NCBI RefSeq assembly: GCF_014202075.1
Contig: NZ_JACHFZ010000001.1
Span: 434,001-498,000, forward strand
Direction: 5' to 3'
DNA length: 64,000 bases
Source of the DNA: Brevundimonas basaltis
GTDB lineage: Bacteria; Pseudomonadota; Alphaproteobacteria; Caulobacterales; Caulobacteraceae
Below the pieces are notes generated by a model. That model did no database searches. It worked only from the letters and a program-made list of their open reading frames with translations, and had not been told where the DNA came from. Made by a program: the position numbers and the translations under genes. Each line of letters begins with the position of its first letter. The stretch's first letter is position 1. Positions 47,581-56,699 of this stretch are shown here, one piece after another.

Positions 47581-49733
47581 CCCCGCGACCGCTCGACGGT
47601 GTCGACGGAGGGATTGGTGCGCAGGGCGGCCATGATGGCCGTTGCGTGTTTGGCGTCCTCGACCTCCATGTCGATGTCCATGTCGAAAAAGTCCTGCTGA
47701 CGGTGGGTCATGACCAGGTTGAGAATGTTTCCGCCGGCCTCGCCAATGATCGTCGCCACCTGGCCAAGCACGCCGGGCGCATTCTTGATGGTGGCGCGGA
47801 CGCGGGCGGAGGCGACGGCGCCCTGCTCCGCCTGCGGCGTCCACTGCAGGTCCTGCCAGACCGAGTCGTCGTCAGCGAATTCCTCCAGCCGCTGGCAGTC
47901 GATGGTGTGAACGGTCAGGCCAGCCTCAGGTTCGAGGATGCCGACGATGCGGTCGCCCGGCACCGGTGAGCAGCAATGCCCGAAATGGACGCTGACGCCA
48001 GGCGTCAAGCCGCCGCCGCGCACGAACAGCCGACCCTGCTCGTCGCCGATCCGCTTGCGGTCCGGGCCGGCCTTGAGCCGTCCCTTGAGGGCGGGGAAGA
48101 GAATCTCGCCGATCTTGGCCGCCGACACCCGGCCGCGCCCGACGGCCTCGTACAGATCGTCGTCGCTGGCGAAGCCCAGCTGCTCCAGCGCCGGGCGCAG
48201 GGTCAGCTCGACATCGGTCTTGCCGGCCCGGGTCAGGGTTTGTTCGAGGGTGGCGCGGCCCAGCTTCTGGAACTCGCCCCGCTCGGAGGTGCGGATGTGA
48301 CGGCGGATGGCCGAGCGGGCCCGGCCGGTCACGGTCAGCGAGCGCCAGTCGACCGGAATCTCCCGCTTGGCGCCGCGGATGATCTCGACCACGTCGCCGT
48401 TCTGCAGCTGGGTCCGCATGGGCTTGAGCTCGCCGTTGATCTTGGCCCCCACAGCCGTGTCGCCGACCTCGGTGTGGACGGCGTAGGCGAAGTCCAGCGG
48501 CATGCCGCCGCGCGGCAGGGTGATCAGCGCCCCCTTCGGCGTGAACACGAAGACCTGGTCGAGATACATCTCGAGCTTGGCGTGCTCGACCCAATCCTCG
48601 CCGCCCTCGCCGTGCTCGATGACCTGCACCAGATGGCGCAGGTTCTGAAGCGGATCGCGCCCGCCCTGGGCGGCCATGGCCTCGGCGTCGAAACCGTAGG
48701 CCATGTTCTTGTAGGCCCAGTGCGCCGCCACCCCGTCCTCGGCCACCCGGTCCATGGCGTCGGTGCGGATCTGCATCTCGATGCGCAGGCCCGACGGGCC
48801 GACCACGGTGGTATGCAGCGAGCGGTAGTTGTTCGACTTGGGCGTCGAGATGAAGTCCTTGAACCGCTCGGGCACCATCGGCCAGGCGCGGTGAATCACG
48901 CCGAGGGCGCGGTAGCAGTCGTCCTCGGCCTCGACGATGACGCGGAAGCCGTAGATGTCGGACAGCGACGAGAAGCCGACCGACTTGCGCTGCAGCTTGC
49001 GCCAGATCGAATAGGGCGTCTTCTGGCGGCCGAAAACGTGGGCATGGACGCCCGCCTCCTCCAGCACCCGTTCGACCTCGCGCGCGACGCCGTCAATGGC
49101 CTGACCGTGTTCGAGCTTCAGCGCCTCGAGCCGCCGCTCGATGGCGGTGCGGGCCGTCGGGTTCAGATGCTCGAAGGCCAGTTCCTCCAGTTCGGAGGCG
49201 ATGGAGTGGATGCCGATCGACCGGCCCAGCGGGGCGTAGACCTCCAGCGTCTCGCGGGAGATCCGCTCGCGCTTGTCCGGCTTGACGTGCTTCAGCGTCC
49301 GCATGTTGTGCAGACGGTCCGCCAGCTTGACCAGCAGGACACGCACATCCTTCGAGATGGCGAGGATGAATTTGCGCAGGTTCTCGGCCTGGCGCGTGTG
49401 CTCGGCCTGCAGCTCCAGCCGCGACAGCTTGGTGACGCCCTCCACGAGGTCGGCGACTTCCTCGCCAAAGCGCTCGGCGATGTCGTCGCGCGTGGCCGAG
49501 GTGTCCTCGACCACGTCGTGAAGCAGGGCGGTGACGATGGTGGCGGTGTCGAGCCGGTAGTCGGTCAGAATGCCAGCGACCTGGATCGGATGGGCGAAAT
49601 AGGGATCGCCCGAGGCCCGCAGCTGCGAGCCGTGCATCTTCATCGCATAGACGTAGGCGCGGTTCAGCAGTCCCTCGTCGGCGGTGGGATCGTAGGCCCG
49701 GACCGCCTCGACAAGCTCGAACTGACGCAGCAC
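47577..49733 (-). CDS. rsh: Bifunctional (p)ppGpp synthetase/hydrolase Rsh
   Basis: 718 residues from GTG 49733. The HD hydrolase domain has AHPIQVAGILTDY and TALLHDVVEDT; the synthetase domain has YGFRVIVEAEDDCYRALGVI and STPKSNNYRSLHTTVVGP; then TGS (VFTPKGALITLPRGGMPLDF), zinc-finger-like HFGHCCSPVPGDRIVG and a C-terminal ACT domain. The intact HD pair suggests both activities, as in single-Rsh alphaproteobacteria. The frame stays open upstream to rpoZ without another canonical start, so a CTG start nearer rpoZ is possible. Its TGA overlaps the LOG start. Confidence 0.96.
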   Translation of the reverse strand: MLRQFELVEAVRAYDPTADEGLLNRAYVYAMKMHGSQLRASGDPYFAHPIQVAGILTDYRLDTATIVTALLHDVVEDTSATRDDIAERFGEEVADLVEGVTKLSRLELQAEHTRQAENLRKFILAISKDVRVLLVKLADRLHNMRTLKHVKPDKRERISRETLEVYAPLGRSIGIHSIASELEELAFEHLNPTARTAIERRLEALKLEHGQAIDGVAREVERVLEEAGVHAHVFGRQKTPYSIWRKLQRKSVGFSSLSDIYGFRVIVEAEDDCYRALGVIHRAWPMVPERFKDFISTPKSNNYRSLHTTVVGPSGLRIEMQIRTDAMDRVAEDGVAAHWAYKNMAYGFDAEAMAAQGGRDPLQNLRHLVQVIEHGEGGEDWVEHAKLEMYLDQVFVFTPKGALITLPRGGMPLDFAYAVHTEVGDTAVGAKINGELKPMRTQLQNGDVVEIIRGAKREIPVDWRSLTVTGRARSAIRRHIRTSERGEFQKLGRATLEQTLTRAGKTDVELTLRPALEQLGFASDDDLYEAVGRGRVSAAKIGEILFPALKGRLKAGPDRKRIGDEQGRLFVRGGGLTPGVSVHFGHCCSPVPGDRIVGILEPEAGLTVHTIDCQRLEEFADDDSVWQDLQWTPQAEQGAVASARVRATIKNAPGVLGQVATIIGEAGGNILNLVMTHRQQDFFDMDIDMEVEDAKHATAIMAALRTNPSVDTVERSRG

Positions 49734-49870
49734 CGGAGCCCGGGCGGGCTCGACGGCGTCGGCCGGAGGGGGATCGCCCTCCGGGTCGTTCAGATTGGCA
49801 GCTTTCAGAGGCGACGCGGGCTGCGACGTCCGCGCCGGCAGGATGGTGATACCGTTGGCGGGTTCAGCCG

Positions 49871-50230
49871 TCAGTACCGCTCCTCCTGCCCGCCGTCGCG
49901 GTCGCTTTGCAGCGCGCGGATCAGCTCGGCTTCCGCCATGTTCATGTGCTGCGGTTCGGCCAGCAGGGCGACGGTTTCAGCCTCGTCCTCGGCTTCCGTC
50001 CGCTCGTCGACGCGCTGCAGGGTGACGACGATGTTTTCCTGCAGCTCGTCCGGGCTGACCGTGTCCTCGGCCAGTTCGCGCAGGGCGACGACCGGGTTCT
50101 TGTCGTTGTCGCGGTCGAGCGTCAGCGGCGCGCCGTTGGCGATGGAGCGGGCGCGGTGGCCGGCCAGCAGAACCAGACCAAAACGGTTCGGGACTTTCTC
50201 GATGCAGTCTTCGACAGTGACGCGGGCCAT
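49871..50230 (-). CDS. rpoZ: RNA polymerase omega subunit
   Basis: 119 residues from ATG 50230. [34 protein letters not shown] and [20 protein letters not shown] are the omega core; the C-terminal tail is longer than in E. coli and acidic. It stabilises beta-prime folding and takes part in ppGpp binding, which fits its position 138 bp before rsh, the usual rpoZ-rsh order. Upstream in-frame codons belong to a non-coding shadow. Confidence 0.95.
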   Translation of the reverse strand: MARVTVEDCIEKVPNRFGLVLLAGHRARSIANGAPLTLDRDNDKNPVVALRELAEDTVSPDELQENIVVTLQRVDERTEAEDEAETVALLAEPQHMNMAEAELIRALQSDRDGGQEERY

Positions 50231-50316
50231 GAATTTCCTCGGGACGCGGGGGAGAACCGCACAAAATATAGGGTTGGCGCTCATTGTGCAACGCCGCATG
50301 GGCGGGAATGAGGCGA

Positions 50317-50853
50317 TCAGCGCAGCGGCGCCGCATCCTGCCCGATCGGCGCCGCGTCCGCGAGATCCCTCGCCCGGCCGCCCGCCGGATGCCGCCAGTC
50401 GGGCGCGATCTCGGCCAGCGGTCCCATCACGAACCTCCGCTCCGCCGCGCGCGGGTGCGGCAGAATCAGACCCGAGAGGTCGCCGCTCAGCCGGCCGTAG
50501 GCGATCAGGTCGAGGTCGAGGGTGCGCGGGGCGTTGCGGGCCTCGCGGCGGCGGCCGAACGCCTCCTCGATCCGCCCGAGGGCGGCCATCAGGGCGTGCG
50601 GGTCGTGGGCGGTGCGGACGACCACGACCCCGTTCAGGAAGGGCGGGTCCGAAGGGTCTGGCCAGGCGTCCGAGCGCCACCAGGACGAGCGCAGCAGCAC
50701 GTCGATTCCCTCGGCGCGGAACCGGGCCAGCGCCGCCTCCAGCGCCTCCCGGCAATCCCGCCACGCCCCCTTGTCATTGCAGCCCAGCGCGACGATGACG
50801 GCCTGATCCAGATCGAGGGCGCCGCCCAATTCGACGGCGACCGGGACGTCCAT
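50317..50853 (-). CDS. folK: 6-hydroxymethyl-7,8-dihydropterin pyrophosphokinase
   Basis: 178 residues from ATG 50853; ATG 50874 would add seven residues but its codon lies across the divergent NYN start. [42 protein letters not shown] and [11 protein letters not shown] are the HPPK motifs that bind ATP and pterin. It supplies DHPS in folate synthesis. No SD sequence decides the start. It is 87 bp upstream of rpoZ on the same strand. Confidence 0.9.
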   Translation of the reverse strand: MDVPVAVELGGALDLDQAVIVALGCNDKGAWRDCREALEAALARFRAEGIDVLLRSSWWRSDAWPDPSDPPFLNGVVVVRTAHDPHALMAALGRIEEAFGRRREARNAPRTLDLDLIAYGRLSGDLSGLILPHPRAAERRFVMGPLAEIAPDWRHPAGGRARDLADAAPIGQDAAPLR

Positions 50854-50872
50854 ATTTTCGGGATCGATTTCC

Positions 50873-51442
50873 ATGACGCCTATTCCGACCGAGCGCATCG
50901 CCCTGTTTATCGACGGGGCCAATCTCTATTCCGCCGCCAAGGCCCTGAACGCCGACCTCAATTTCAGCAAACTGCTGGATATGTATCGCGCGAACAGCGT
51001 TCTGGTTCGCGCCCACTACTACACCGCCGTGATCGAGGGGGAGGAATTCTCGCCGATCAAGCCGCTGGTCGACTGGCTGGACTACAACGGCTTCACCGTG
51101 GTGACCAAGCCGGTCAAGCGCTTCACCGACGCCCAGGGGCATTCGCGGGTCAAGGGCAATATGGACATCGAGATCGCCGTCGACATGCTGGAGCTGACGC
51201 CGCGCGTGGACCACATGGTGCTGTTCAGCGGCGACGGCGACTTTCGGCGGCTGGTGCAGGCGGTCCAGGCGCGCGGCGTACGCGTCACGGTCGTCTCGAC
51301 CATAAAGAGCCAGCCGCCCCAGATCGCGGACGAGTTGCGCCGCCAGGCGGATGCGTTTGTCGAGCTGCAGGATCTGTTGCCGGAGATCGGACGGCCGCGC
51401 GCCGCCGGCGCCGGTGCGAACAGCCGGGTGTTCGACCGATGA
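50873..51442 (+). CDS. NYN-domain (LabA/DUF88) protein
   Basis: 189 residues. The PIN-like NYN pattern has IALFIDGANLYSAAKALN (first Asp), KGNMDIEIAVDMLE (central Asp set) and VLFSGDGDFRRLVQAVQARG (third acidic site). NYN proteins are putative RNases; the fold is shared with flap and PIN nucleases. Activity and target are unknown. ATG 50873 overlaps the region of the folK start on the other strand. Its stop overlaps the UDG start by four bases. Confidence 0.9.
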   Translation: MTPIPTERIALFIDGANLYSAAKALNADLNFSKLLDMYRANSVLVRAHYYTAVIEGEEFSPIKPLVDWLDYNGFTVVTKPVKRFTDAQGHSRVKGNMDIEIAVDMLELTPRVDHMVLFSGDGDFRRLVQAVQARGVRVTVVSTIKSQPPQIADELRRQADAFVELQDLLPEIGRPRAAGAGANSRVFDR

Positions 51443-52083
51443 CTGTCCCCTACCCTCCCGAAGCCCCGCGCGACTGCCCGCTCTGTCCCCGCCTGGTCGA
51501 ATACCGGCAGGAGAACGCCCGTCAGAAGCCCGGCTGGTGGAACGGCGCCGCACCCTCGTTCGGCGATCCGAACGCCCGCCTGCTGGTCGCCGGCCTCGCG
51601 CCGGGCCGCACCGGCGCCAACCGCACCGGCCGTCCGTTCACCGGCGATCACGCCGGTTGGCTGCTCTACGACACCCTGCTGAAGGCCGGCTTCGCGCGCG
51701 GGACCTATGACCCCGACGGCGACGACGACCTCGAACTGGTCGACTGCATGATCACCAACGCCGTCCGCTGCGCCCCGCCCGGCAACAAGCCGCTGCCGGC
51801 CGAGGAGGCGACTTGCCGACCCTTCCTGCAGTCGCGGCTCACCGCCCTGCCCCGGCTCAAGGTCATCGTCACCCTCGGCGACGTCTCCCGACGCAATGTG
51901 CTGAAGACCCTCGGCCGTCCGGCCAGCGCCATGCCGGCGGGGCATGGGGCCCAGGCGGAGATCGGACCCTATGTACTGCTGAACAGCTATCACTGCTCCC
52001 GGCTCAACACGAACACAGGGCGGCTGACGGCGCCGATGTTCGAGGACATCTTCCAGCGCGCCCGGGACCTCGTCGAATCCTGA
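51439..52083 (+). CDS. Type 5-like uracil-DNA glycosylase (UdgB)
   Basis: 214 residues. Motif A is GLAPGRTGANRTGRPFTGD, as in family-5 UDGs, and motif B region is LLNSYHCSRLNTNTGRLT (His-Cys replaces the usual His-Pro). Fe-S cysteines occur in DCPLCPRLVEY and VDCMITNAVRCAPP and further on. It removes uracil and other deaminated bases from DNA. ATG 51439 overlaps the NYN stop as ATGA, so the two are translated together. Confidence 0.9.
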   Translation: MTVPYPPEAPRDCPLCPRLVEYRQENARQKPGWWNGAAPSFGDPNARLLVAGLAPGRTGANRTGRPFTGDHAGWLLYDTLLKAGFARGTYDPDGDDDLELVDCMITNAVRCAPPGNKPLPAEEATCRPFLQSRLTALPRLKVIVTLGDVSRRNVLKTLGRPASAMPAGHGAQAEIGPYVLLNSYHCSRLNTNTGRLTAPMFEDIFQRARDLVES

Positions 52084-52217
52084 TCGAACACCGGTCGTCC
52101 AGGTGGCGACTGTGCCTCCCGCGCCACGCGAATCAGTGGGCCGCGGATGAAGCCTTCTTCCCCAGGAACAGCGTCGCCGATCCCGCGTTCATTTCAGCGG
52201 GACCTGGGAGGTTTGTA

Positions 52218-52421
52218 ATGGGTAACAGTCAGCAAGGGGCGTTCACCGCCGAGGAACGCAAGGGCGCGCTCTGGGCGCTGCTGATCGCGGGCGTTATCGC
52301 CTTTCTGGCCTTGCTGTTCCAGCAGTCGACCCAGCCGTCGCTCGGGCCGTGGGGCGCGGATCAGGCGTCGGTCGCCATGCCCGACGTCCTCGACGCCCAG
52401 CCGATCGCCTCGACGCTCTAG
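52218..52421 (+). CDS. Small single-pass membrane protein
   Basis: 67 residues. A polar start (MGNSQQGAFTAEERKG) leads to one membrane helix (~17-35, ALWALLIAGVIAFLALLF) and a short Pro/Asp-rich outer tail. I do not recognise a family. The ATG is preceded by GGGAGG at 52206-52211, a strong ribosome site. It sits alone 134 bp after the UDG gene. Confidence 0.65.
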   Translation: MGNSQQGAFTAEERKGALWALLIAGVIAFLALLFQQSTQPSLGPWGADQASVAMPDVLDAQPIASTL

Positions 52422-52497
52422 CCCTCGTCGTCACTCTTCGGGGCGCTATTGCGACCGCTGGCCTTCAATGAGGTTCGCTTTTCGGCGGCGACCCTAT

Positions 52498-52522
52498 GGC
52501 CGCTTCCGACCCATTGCGGACC
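52498..52522. repeat. Short palindromic repeat, copy 1 (CCGCTT...CGGA type)
   Basis: GGCCGCTTCCGACCCATTGCGGACC-like stretch of 25 bases; CCGC pairs with GCGG around a CCGACCCATT loop. It shares the CCGCTTyCxACCCAT core, in the same orientation, with 52948-52972 on the far side of the next gene. Confidence 0.6.
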
Positions 52523-52577
52523 TTTCCACGCGGGCCATGCACGGCCACTCTTAGGTGATCGCCGTCGGGAATCCGTG

Positions 52578-52946
52578 ATGCGAAGACTGTCAGCTCCGTC
52601 CGCACTCTGCGCCGTCGTTCTGGCCAGCGCAGGCTGCTCCGAGCCGATCGATCCTGAAAAGGAAGCGGCTGAGTATCGCCCTACTTCACCGGTGTCGCGA
52701 CCCGCATATGAATGGGAGCTTCGTCGATATCTGATCGAAGAATACGACTGGCCTATGATCTGGGGCCCCGATGGGCGATGGCAGTTCCAGGGCGTGGCGC
52801 CGACCTACGGCACATACCGGCTTGGCGGCGATGTCGTTTGCACCCGGCAGGACGGCGCGGCGGTAGAGCGCTGCGCAAATCTCTCGATCGGACCTCAGGG
52901 TCCCACGATGTCAGAATGGCGTGAGACTGCTGTTCGCAAGGACTAA
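52578..52946 (+). CDS. Small exported protein, possible lipoprotein, unusual composition
   Basis: 122 residues. The N-terminus (MRRLSAPSALCAVVLASAGC) is a signal peptide; Cys20 after A-G could be lipidated, though the lipobox has Ser at -3. The rest includes WELRRYLIEEYDWPMIWGPD and RLGGDVVCTRQDG with a later Cys that could form a disulfide. I do not recognise a family. Third-position GC is visibly lower than in neighbours. Palindromic repeats flank it (52498-52522, 52948-52972), suggesting recent arrival. Confidence 0.65.
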   Translation: MRRLSAPSALCAVVLASAGCSEPIDPEKEAAEYRPTSPVSRPAYEWELRRYLIEEYDWPMIWGPDGRWQFQGVAPTYGTYRLGGDVVCTRQDGAAVERCANLSIGPQGPTMSEWRETAVRKD

Positions 52947-52947
52947 C

Positions 52948-52972
52948 GTCCGCTTTCCACCCATAACAGCGG
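52948..52972. repeat. Short palindromic repeat, copy 2 (CCGCTT...CGG type)
   Basis: GTCCGCTTTCCACCCATAACAGCGG-like stretch of 25 bases beginning one base after the preceding stop codon. It resembles copy 1 at 52498-52522. CCGC and GCGG can pair. Similar repeats are, from memory, common in sphingomonads and Caulobacterales. Confidence 0.6.
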
Positions 52973-53008
52973 TTCGGTACGTCTGCTGTCCGGCAGGTCG
53001 CCGCGCGC

Positions 53009-53479
53009 CTAGCCCCGGTCCTTCATCAGCCGCGCCTTGTCGCGCTGCCAGTCGCGATCCGCTGTCGCCTGTCGCTTGTCGTGCAGCTTCTTGCCCTTGG
53101 CGAGAGCGATTTCCAGCTTCGCCTTGCCGGCCTCGTTCAGATAGAGGCGGATCGGGATGATGGTCTGGCCGTCGCGCTGGACCGCCCCGATCATCTTGTC
53201 GATCTGCTTGCGGTGCAGCAGCAGTTTCCGCGGCCGGCGCGGCTCGTGGTTGAAGCGGTTGGCTTGTTTATAGGGCGGGATGTCGGCGTTGATCAGCACG
53301 ATCTCGCGCCCCTCCACCGCCGCGTAGGACTCAGCGATATTGGCCCGGCCGTCGCGCAGCGCCTTGATCTCGGTGCCAAGCAACTGGATCCCGGCCTCGG
53401 TGTAATCCTCGAGGAAATAGTCGAATTTCGCCCGGCGGTTCTCGGCGATGACTTTGGTCTTGGGTTTCTCGGCGGCCAT
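53009..53479 (-). CDS. smpB: SsrA-binding protein SmpB
   Basis: 156 residues from ATG 53479, with GGAGGGCC upstream. [60 protein letters not shown] and the C-terminal basic tail [14 protein letters not shown] are complete. It brings tmRNA to stalled ribosomes. The tmRNA gene itself is not visible nearby. It lies 181 bp downstream of dapA on the same strand. Confidence 0.96.
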   Translation of the reverse strand: MAAEKPKTKVIAENRRAKFDYFLEDYTEAGIQLLGTEIKALRDGRANIAESYAAVEGREIVLINADIPPYKQANRFNHEPRRPRKLLLHRKQIDKMIGAVQRDGQTIIPIRLYLNEAGKAKLEIALAKGKKLHDKRQATADRDWQRDKARLMKDRG

Positions 53480-53660
53480 TCCGGCCCTCCTACACGCTCC
53501 GCCCGCGCTCGCGAAGCCGTCGCTCCCGCCCACGTCCGATTTTGACGCAGGCCCGGTCTATGCTGCCCCCATGGCCCGGTCGATGTGCAGGGTCAGAACG
53601 CGTTCCAGCTTCAGGGACCCGCAGCGTGTCGACTCTGCCGACTCCGCCACACCGAATTTT

Positions 53661-54545
53661 CTAGAGTCCCGCCTCGGCCATGGCCCGATCGATCGCCGGT
53701 TTCACGGCGTCGGCGGTCGGAGCCAGCGGCAACCGCACCTCCTCGGTGCACAGGCCGAGCCGGGACAGCGCGTATTTGGCCGGCGACGGCGAGTTGTCGA
53801 GGAACAGCCCCTTGTGCAGGCCGATCAGCCGGTCCTGCCACTCCCGCGCCGTGGCGTAGTCGCCCACGGCGGCGGCTTCGTGCAGCGCCACCATGGCCTC
53901 GGGCGCCACGTTGGAGGTCACCGAGATCACCCCGACGCCGCCCTGCGCGTGATAGCCGAGGTAGCTGGGATCGTCGCCGGAGATCAGGTCGAACTGCTGA
54001 TCGCGGATGTGGGCGCGCATCCAGCTGACGCGGGCCAGATCGCCGGTGGCGTCCTTGATGCCGACAATGTTCGGATGCGCGGCCAGCCGCGCGACGGTCT
54101 CGTTGGCCAGGTCGACGCCAGTGCGGCCCGGCACGTTGTAGAGCAGCACCGGCAGTTGGACCGCCTCGGCGATGGCCTCGAAATGCAGCGCCATGCCGGC
54201 CTGCGAGGGCCGGTTGTAATAGGGCGTCACCACCAGCGCCCCGTCGGCGCCGACGGTCTTAGCGTGCCGGACCAGATCGATCGCCTTGTCGGTGGCCGAA
54301 GACCCGGCGCCCGCGATGACCCTCACGCGCCCGGCCGCGATCTCCACGCACAATTCGACGACCCGTTTGTGCTCGTCCAGATGCAGGGCGGCGCTCTCGC
54401 CGGTCGTGCCCATGGGGACGACGCCGTGAACCCCGGCCGCGATCTGGCGTTCCAGCAGCGTCCTGAAGGCGGCTTCGTCCACCTTTCCGTCACGAAGTGG
54501 TGTGATCAGGGCGGTGATCACGCCCTTGAACAAGGGGGCGGTCAT
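53661..54545 (-). CDS. dapA: 4-hydroxy-tetrahydrodipicolinate synthase
   Basis: 294 residues, the standard length. [17 protein letters not shown] holds the catalytic Thr set, [13 protein letters not shown] the Tyr, and [11 protein letters not shown] the Schiff-base Lys. It condenses pyruvate with aspartate semialdehyde in the diaminopimelate pathway to lysine and peptidoglycan. It is divergent from the lytic transglycosylase across 93 bp. Confidence 0.96.
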   Translation of the reverse strand: MTAPLFKGVITALITPLRDGKVDEAAFRTLLERQIAAGVHGVVPMGTTGESAALHLDEHKRVVELCVEIAAGRVRVIAGAGSSATDKAIDLVRHAKTVGADGALVVTPYYNRPSQAGMALHFEAIAEAVQLPVLLYNVPGRTGVDLANETVARLAAHPNIVGIKDATGDLARVSWMRAHIRDQQFDLISGDDPSYLGYHAQGGVGVISVTSNVAPEAMVALHEAAAVGDYATAREWQDRLIGLHKGLFLDNSPSPAKYALSRLGLCTEEVRLPLAPTADAVKPAIDRAMAEAGL

Positions 54546-54638
54546 TGAAACGATGGTCCTGCGTGGGAAGGGGCGGTGCGCCCTGAAGCGAAGCGTGGAA
54601 GGTTAGGTTGCCGGCGACGCCGCCGCAACCGTCATGGA

Positions 54639-56699
54639 ATGGGGTTCGGACACCGAATGATCGCAACCAGTCTCGCGGCCGCTCTCGCTCTGCTCGGCCC
54701 CGCGCCCGAATCGCTGGTCCCGCAGGCCCGCCCCTATGCCGAGGTCGCGCCGCAGGGCTCGCAGGCGCGCGTACTGAATGATCAGGACACCGCCCTCTTC
54801 CGTCAGGGCCTGGCCCAGGCCCGCGCCCGCGACGTGGTCAGCACGCGCCAGACGGCGGCGCAGATCCGCAATCCGACCGCGCGCAAGCTGGTCGAATGGG
54901 CGCTGCTCGACACCTCGGCCCCGCAGCTGCCTTACAGCGACCTCGCCGCCGCCCAGACCGCCTTCGCCGGCTGGCCGCGGGGCGACAGCCGCCGCGAGGC
55001 CGCCGAGCGGGCGCTGGACCTCGCCTACGCTGGGCCTGACGCAGCGCTCGCCCTGTTCGCAGGGTCGCCGCCGACCACGGCCGAGGGCGCCGTCGCCCTG
55101 GCCGACGCGCTGGAGCAACGCGGCCGCCGCGACGAGGCGGGGGCGCTGATCCGCGAGTGGTGGCGGACCCGATCCTTCGACGAGGCGCTGCAGACCAGAG
55201 TCCTGACCCGCTGGGGCGGTTCCCTGACCCAGGCCGACCACGAGGCGCGGTTGAACCTGCTGCTGCTTGGGCCGCACGGACCCGCGACGCGGGCCATGAC
55301 CCAGATGGTCTCGCCGGATCGGCGCGCCGTGGCCGAGGCGGCGATGGCGCTGCGCAACGCCTACAGCCCCGACGCGGTCGTGGCCGGCCTGAGGCCGGCG
55401 CAGGCGATGGATCCGGCCGTGGCGCTGGAACGCGTTCGCATTCTGCGCTCGCAGAACCGCCAGTCTGAGGGGTTCGCCTTGCTGGCCGCCCTGCCCCCGG
55501 CGCCGTCGCACAGCGAAGGCCAGAACACCCTGTGGAGCGAGCGACGCAACTATTTCCTCGACGCCCTAGAGCGCCGCAACTGGCAGGCGGCCTATGACTC
55601 CATGGCCGGGCATGGCTTTCCCTCGGGCGAGCGCAAGGTCGATGCGGAGTTCTTCGCGGGCTGGGTGGCTCTGACCAAGCTGAACGACCCTGCCCGCGCG
55701 GCCAATCACTTCGAAATCCTGCGCCAGTCGTCCTCGACGCCGATCACCCAGGGCCGGGCCATGTACTGGCTGGGCCGGGCGGCGGAGGCGCGCGGCCATA
55801 CGCCGGCGGCCGTCGAATTCTACCGGAACGGCGCGCAGCACATCCAGACCTTCTACGGCCAGCTCGCCGCCGAGAAGGCGGGGATACGCACCCTGACCCT
55901 GCCCGGCGATCCGGCGCCGACCACCGCCGAGCGCGCCGCCTTCGAGGCCAATGAACTGGTGAAGGCGATGCGCATCCTCGGCGAAACCGGCGAGGCCAGC
56001 CTGTTCCGGGTGTTCGCCTATCAACTGGACGATGATCTTCCGGGAGCGTCCGAACTGGCGCTGTTGATGGACCTGTCCCGCGCCTACGGCGAAGACTTCA
56101 CCGCCATGATGGTCGGCCGCGCCGCCAGCCAGCGCGGCTTCCTGATGCCCGAGCGGCAGTATCCGATCCGGATCCCGCCCGCCGTTCCCGGCGCAGCGCC
56201 GCTCGAGTTCACCCTCGCCATCACCCGGCAGGAATCGAGCTTCGATCCGCGCGCCCGCTCGCACGCTGACGCCCGGGGCATGATGCAGTTTCTGCCCTCG
56301 ACGGGGGCGGCCGTGGCGCGCCAGCTGGGCATGCCCTTCTCGGCCGAGCGGCTGTGGGACCCGGACTACAATATGACGCTGGGCAGCTTCCACCTCGGCG
56401 ACCTGACCAACCGGTTCGGCGGTTCGATGCTGCTGACCACGGTGGGCTACAACGCCGGTCCGGCGCGCCCGCCCCAGTGGATCGCCCGTTGCGGCGACCC
56501 GCGCGGGGGCCAAGTCGATCCGGTTGACTTCATCGAGTGCGCGCCCTTCACCGAGACGCGCAACTACATGATGCGGGTGATGGAGAACATGTCGGTTTAC
56601 AAGGCCCGGCTCAACGGCGGCTCGGCGCCTCTGACCCTGTCGGACGACCTGCGGCGGGGAGCCGGCGTGAACAGCGGACCGCGTCCCTACGAGCCCTGA
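54639..56699 (+). CDS. Exported soluble lytic transglycosylase (SLT)
   Basis: 686 residues from ATG 54639; ATG 54657 also leaves the signal peptide intact. Residues ~1-25 form the signal peptide. A long helical ring region (~60-480) matches the Slt70 U-domain style, with repeats such as GRAMYWLGRAAEARG. The catalytic domain (~510-650) has ITRQESSFDPRARSHADARG with the catalytic Glu, MMQFLPSTG, and YNAGPARPPQW. It cleaves peptidoglycan to 1,6-anhydro products. It ends overlapping the convergent ABC gene by 13 bases. Confidence 0.9.
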   Translation: MGFGHRMIATSLAAALALLGPAPESLVPQARPYAEVAPQGSQARVLNDQDTALFRQGLAQARARDVVSTRQTAAQIRNPTARKLVEWALLDTSAPQLPYSDLAAAQTAFAGWPRGDSRREAAERALDLAYAGPDAALALFAGSPPTTAEGAVALADALEQRGRRDEAGALIREWWRTRSFDEALQTRVLTRWGGSLTQADHEARLNLLLLGPHGPATRAMTQMVSPDRRAVAEAAMALRNAYSPDAVVAGLRPAQAMDPAVALERVRILRSQNRQSEGFALLAALPPAPSHSEGQNTLWSERRNYFLDALERRNWQAAYDSMAGHGFPSGERKVDAEFFAGWVALTKLNDPARAANHFEILRQSSSTPITQGRAMYWLGRAAEARGHTPAAVEFYRNGAQHIQTFYGQLAAEKAGIRTLTLPGDPAPTTAERAAFEANELVKAMRILGETGEASLFRVFAYQLDDDLPGASELALLMDLSRAYGEDFTAMMVGRAASQRGFLMPERQYPIRIPPAVPGAAPLEFTLAITRQESSFDPRARSHADARGMMQFLPSTGAAVARQLGMPFSAERLWDPDYNMTLGSFHLGDLTNRFGGSMLLTTVGYNAGPARPPQWIARCGDPRGGQVDPVDFIECAPFTETRNYMMRVMENMSVYKARLNGGSAPLTLSDDLRRGAGVNSGPRPYEP

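Noticed and set aside
47976..50798. Long plus-strand open frame across rsh and rpoZ
   Set aside because: It is antisense to clearly identified genes and has no domain signatures; the length follows from high GC, which makes stops rare.
53480..53660. tmRNA or tRNA beside smpB
   Set aside because: I found no T-loop, acceptor stem or tag-peptide frame in this 181-bp gap.
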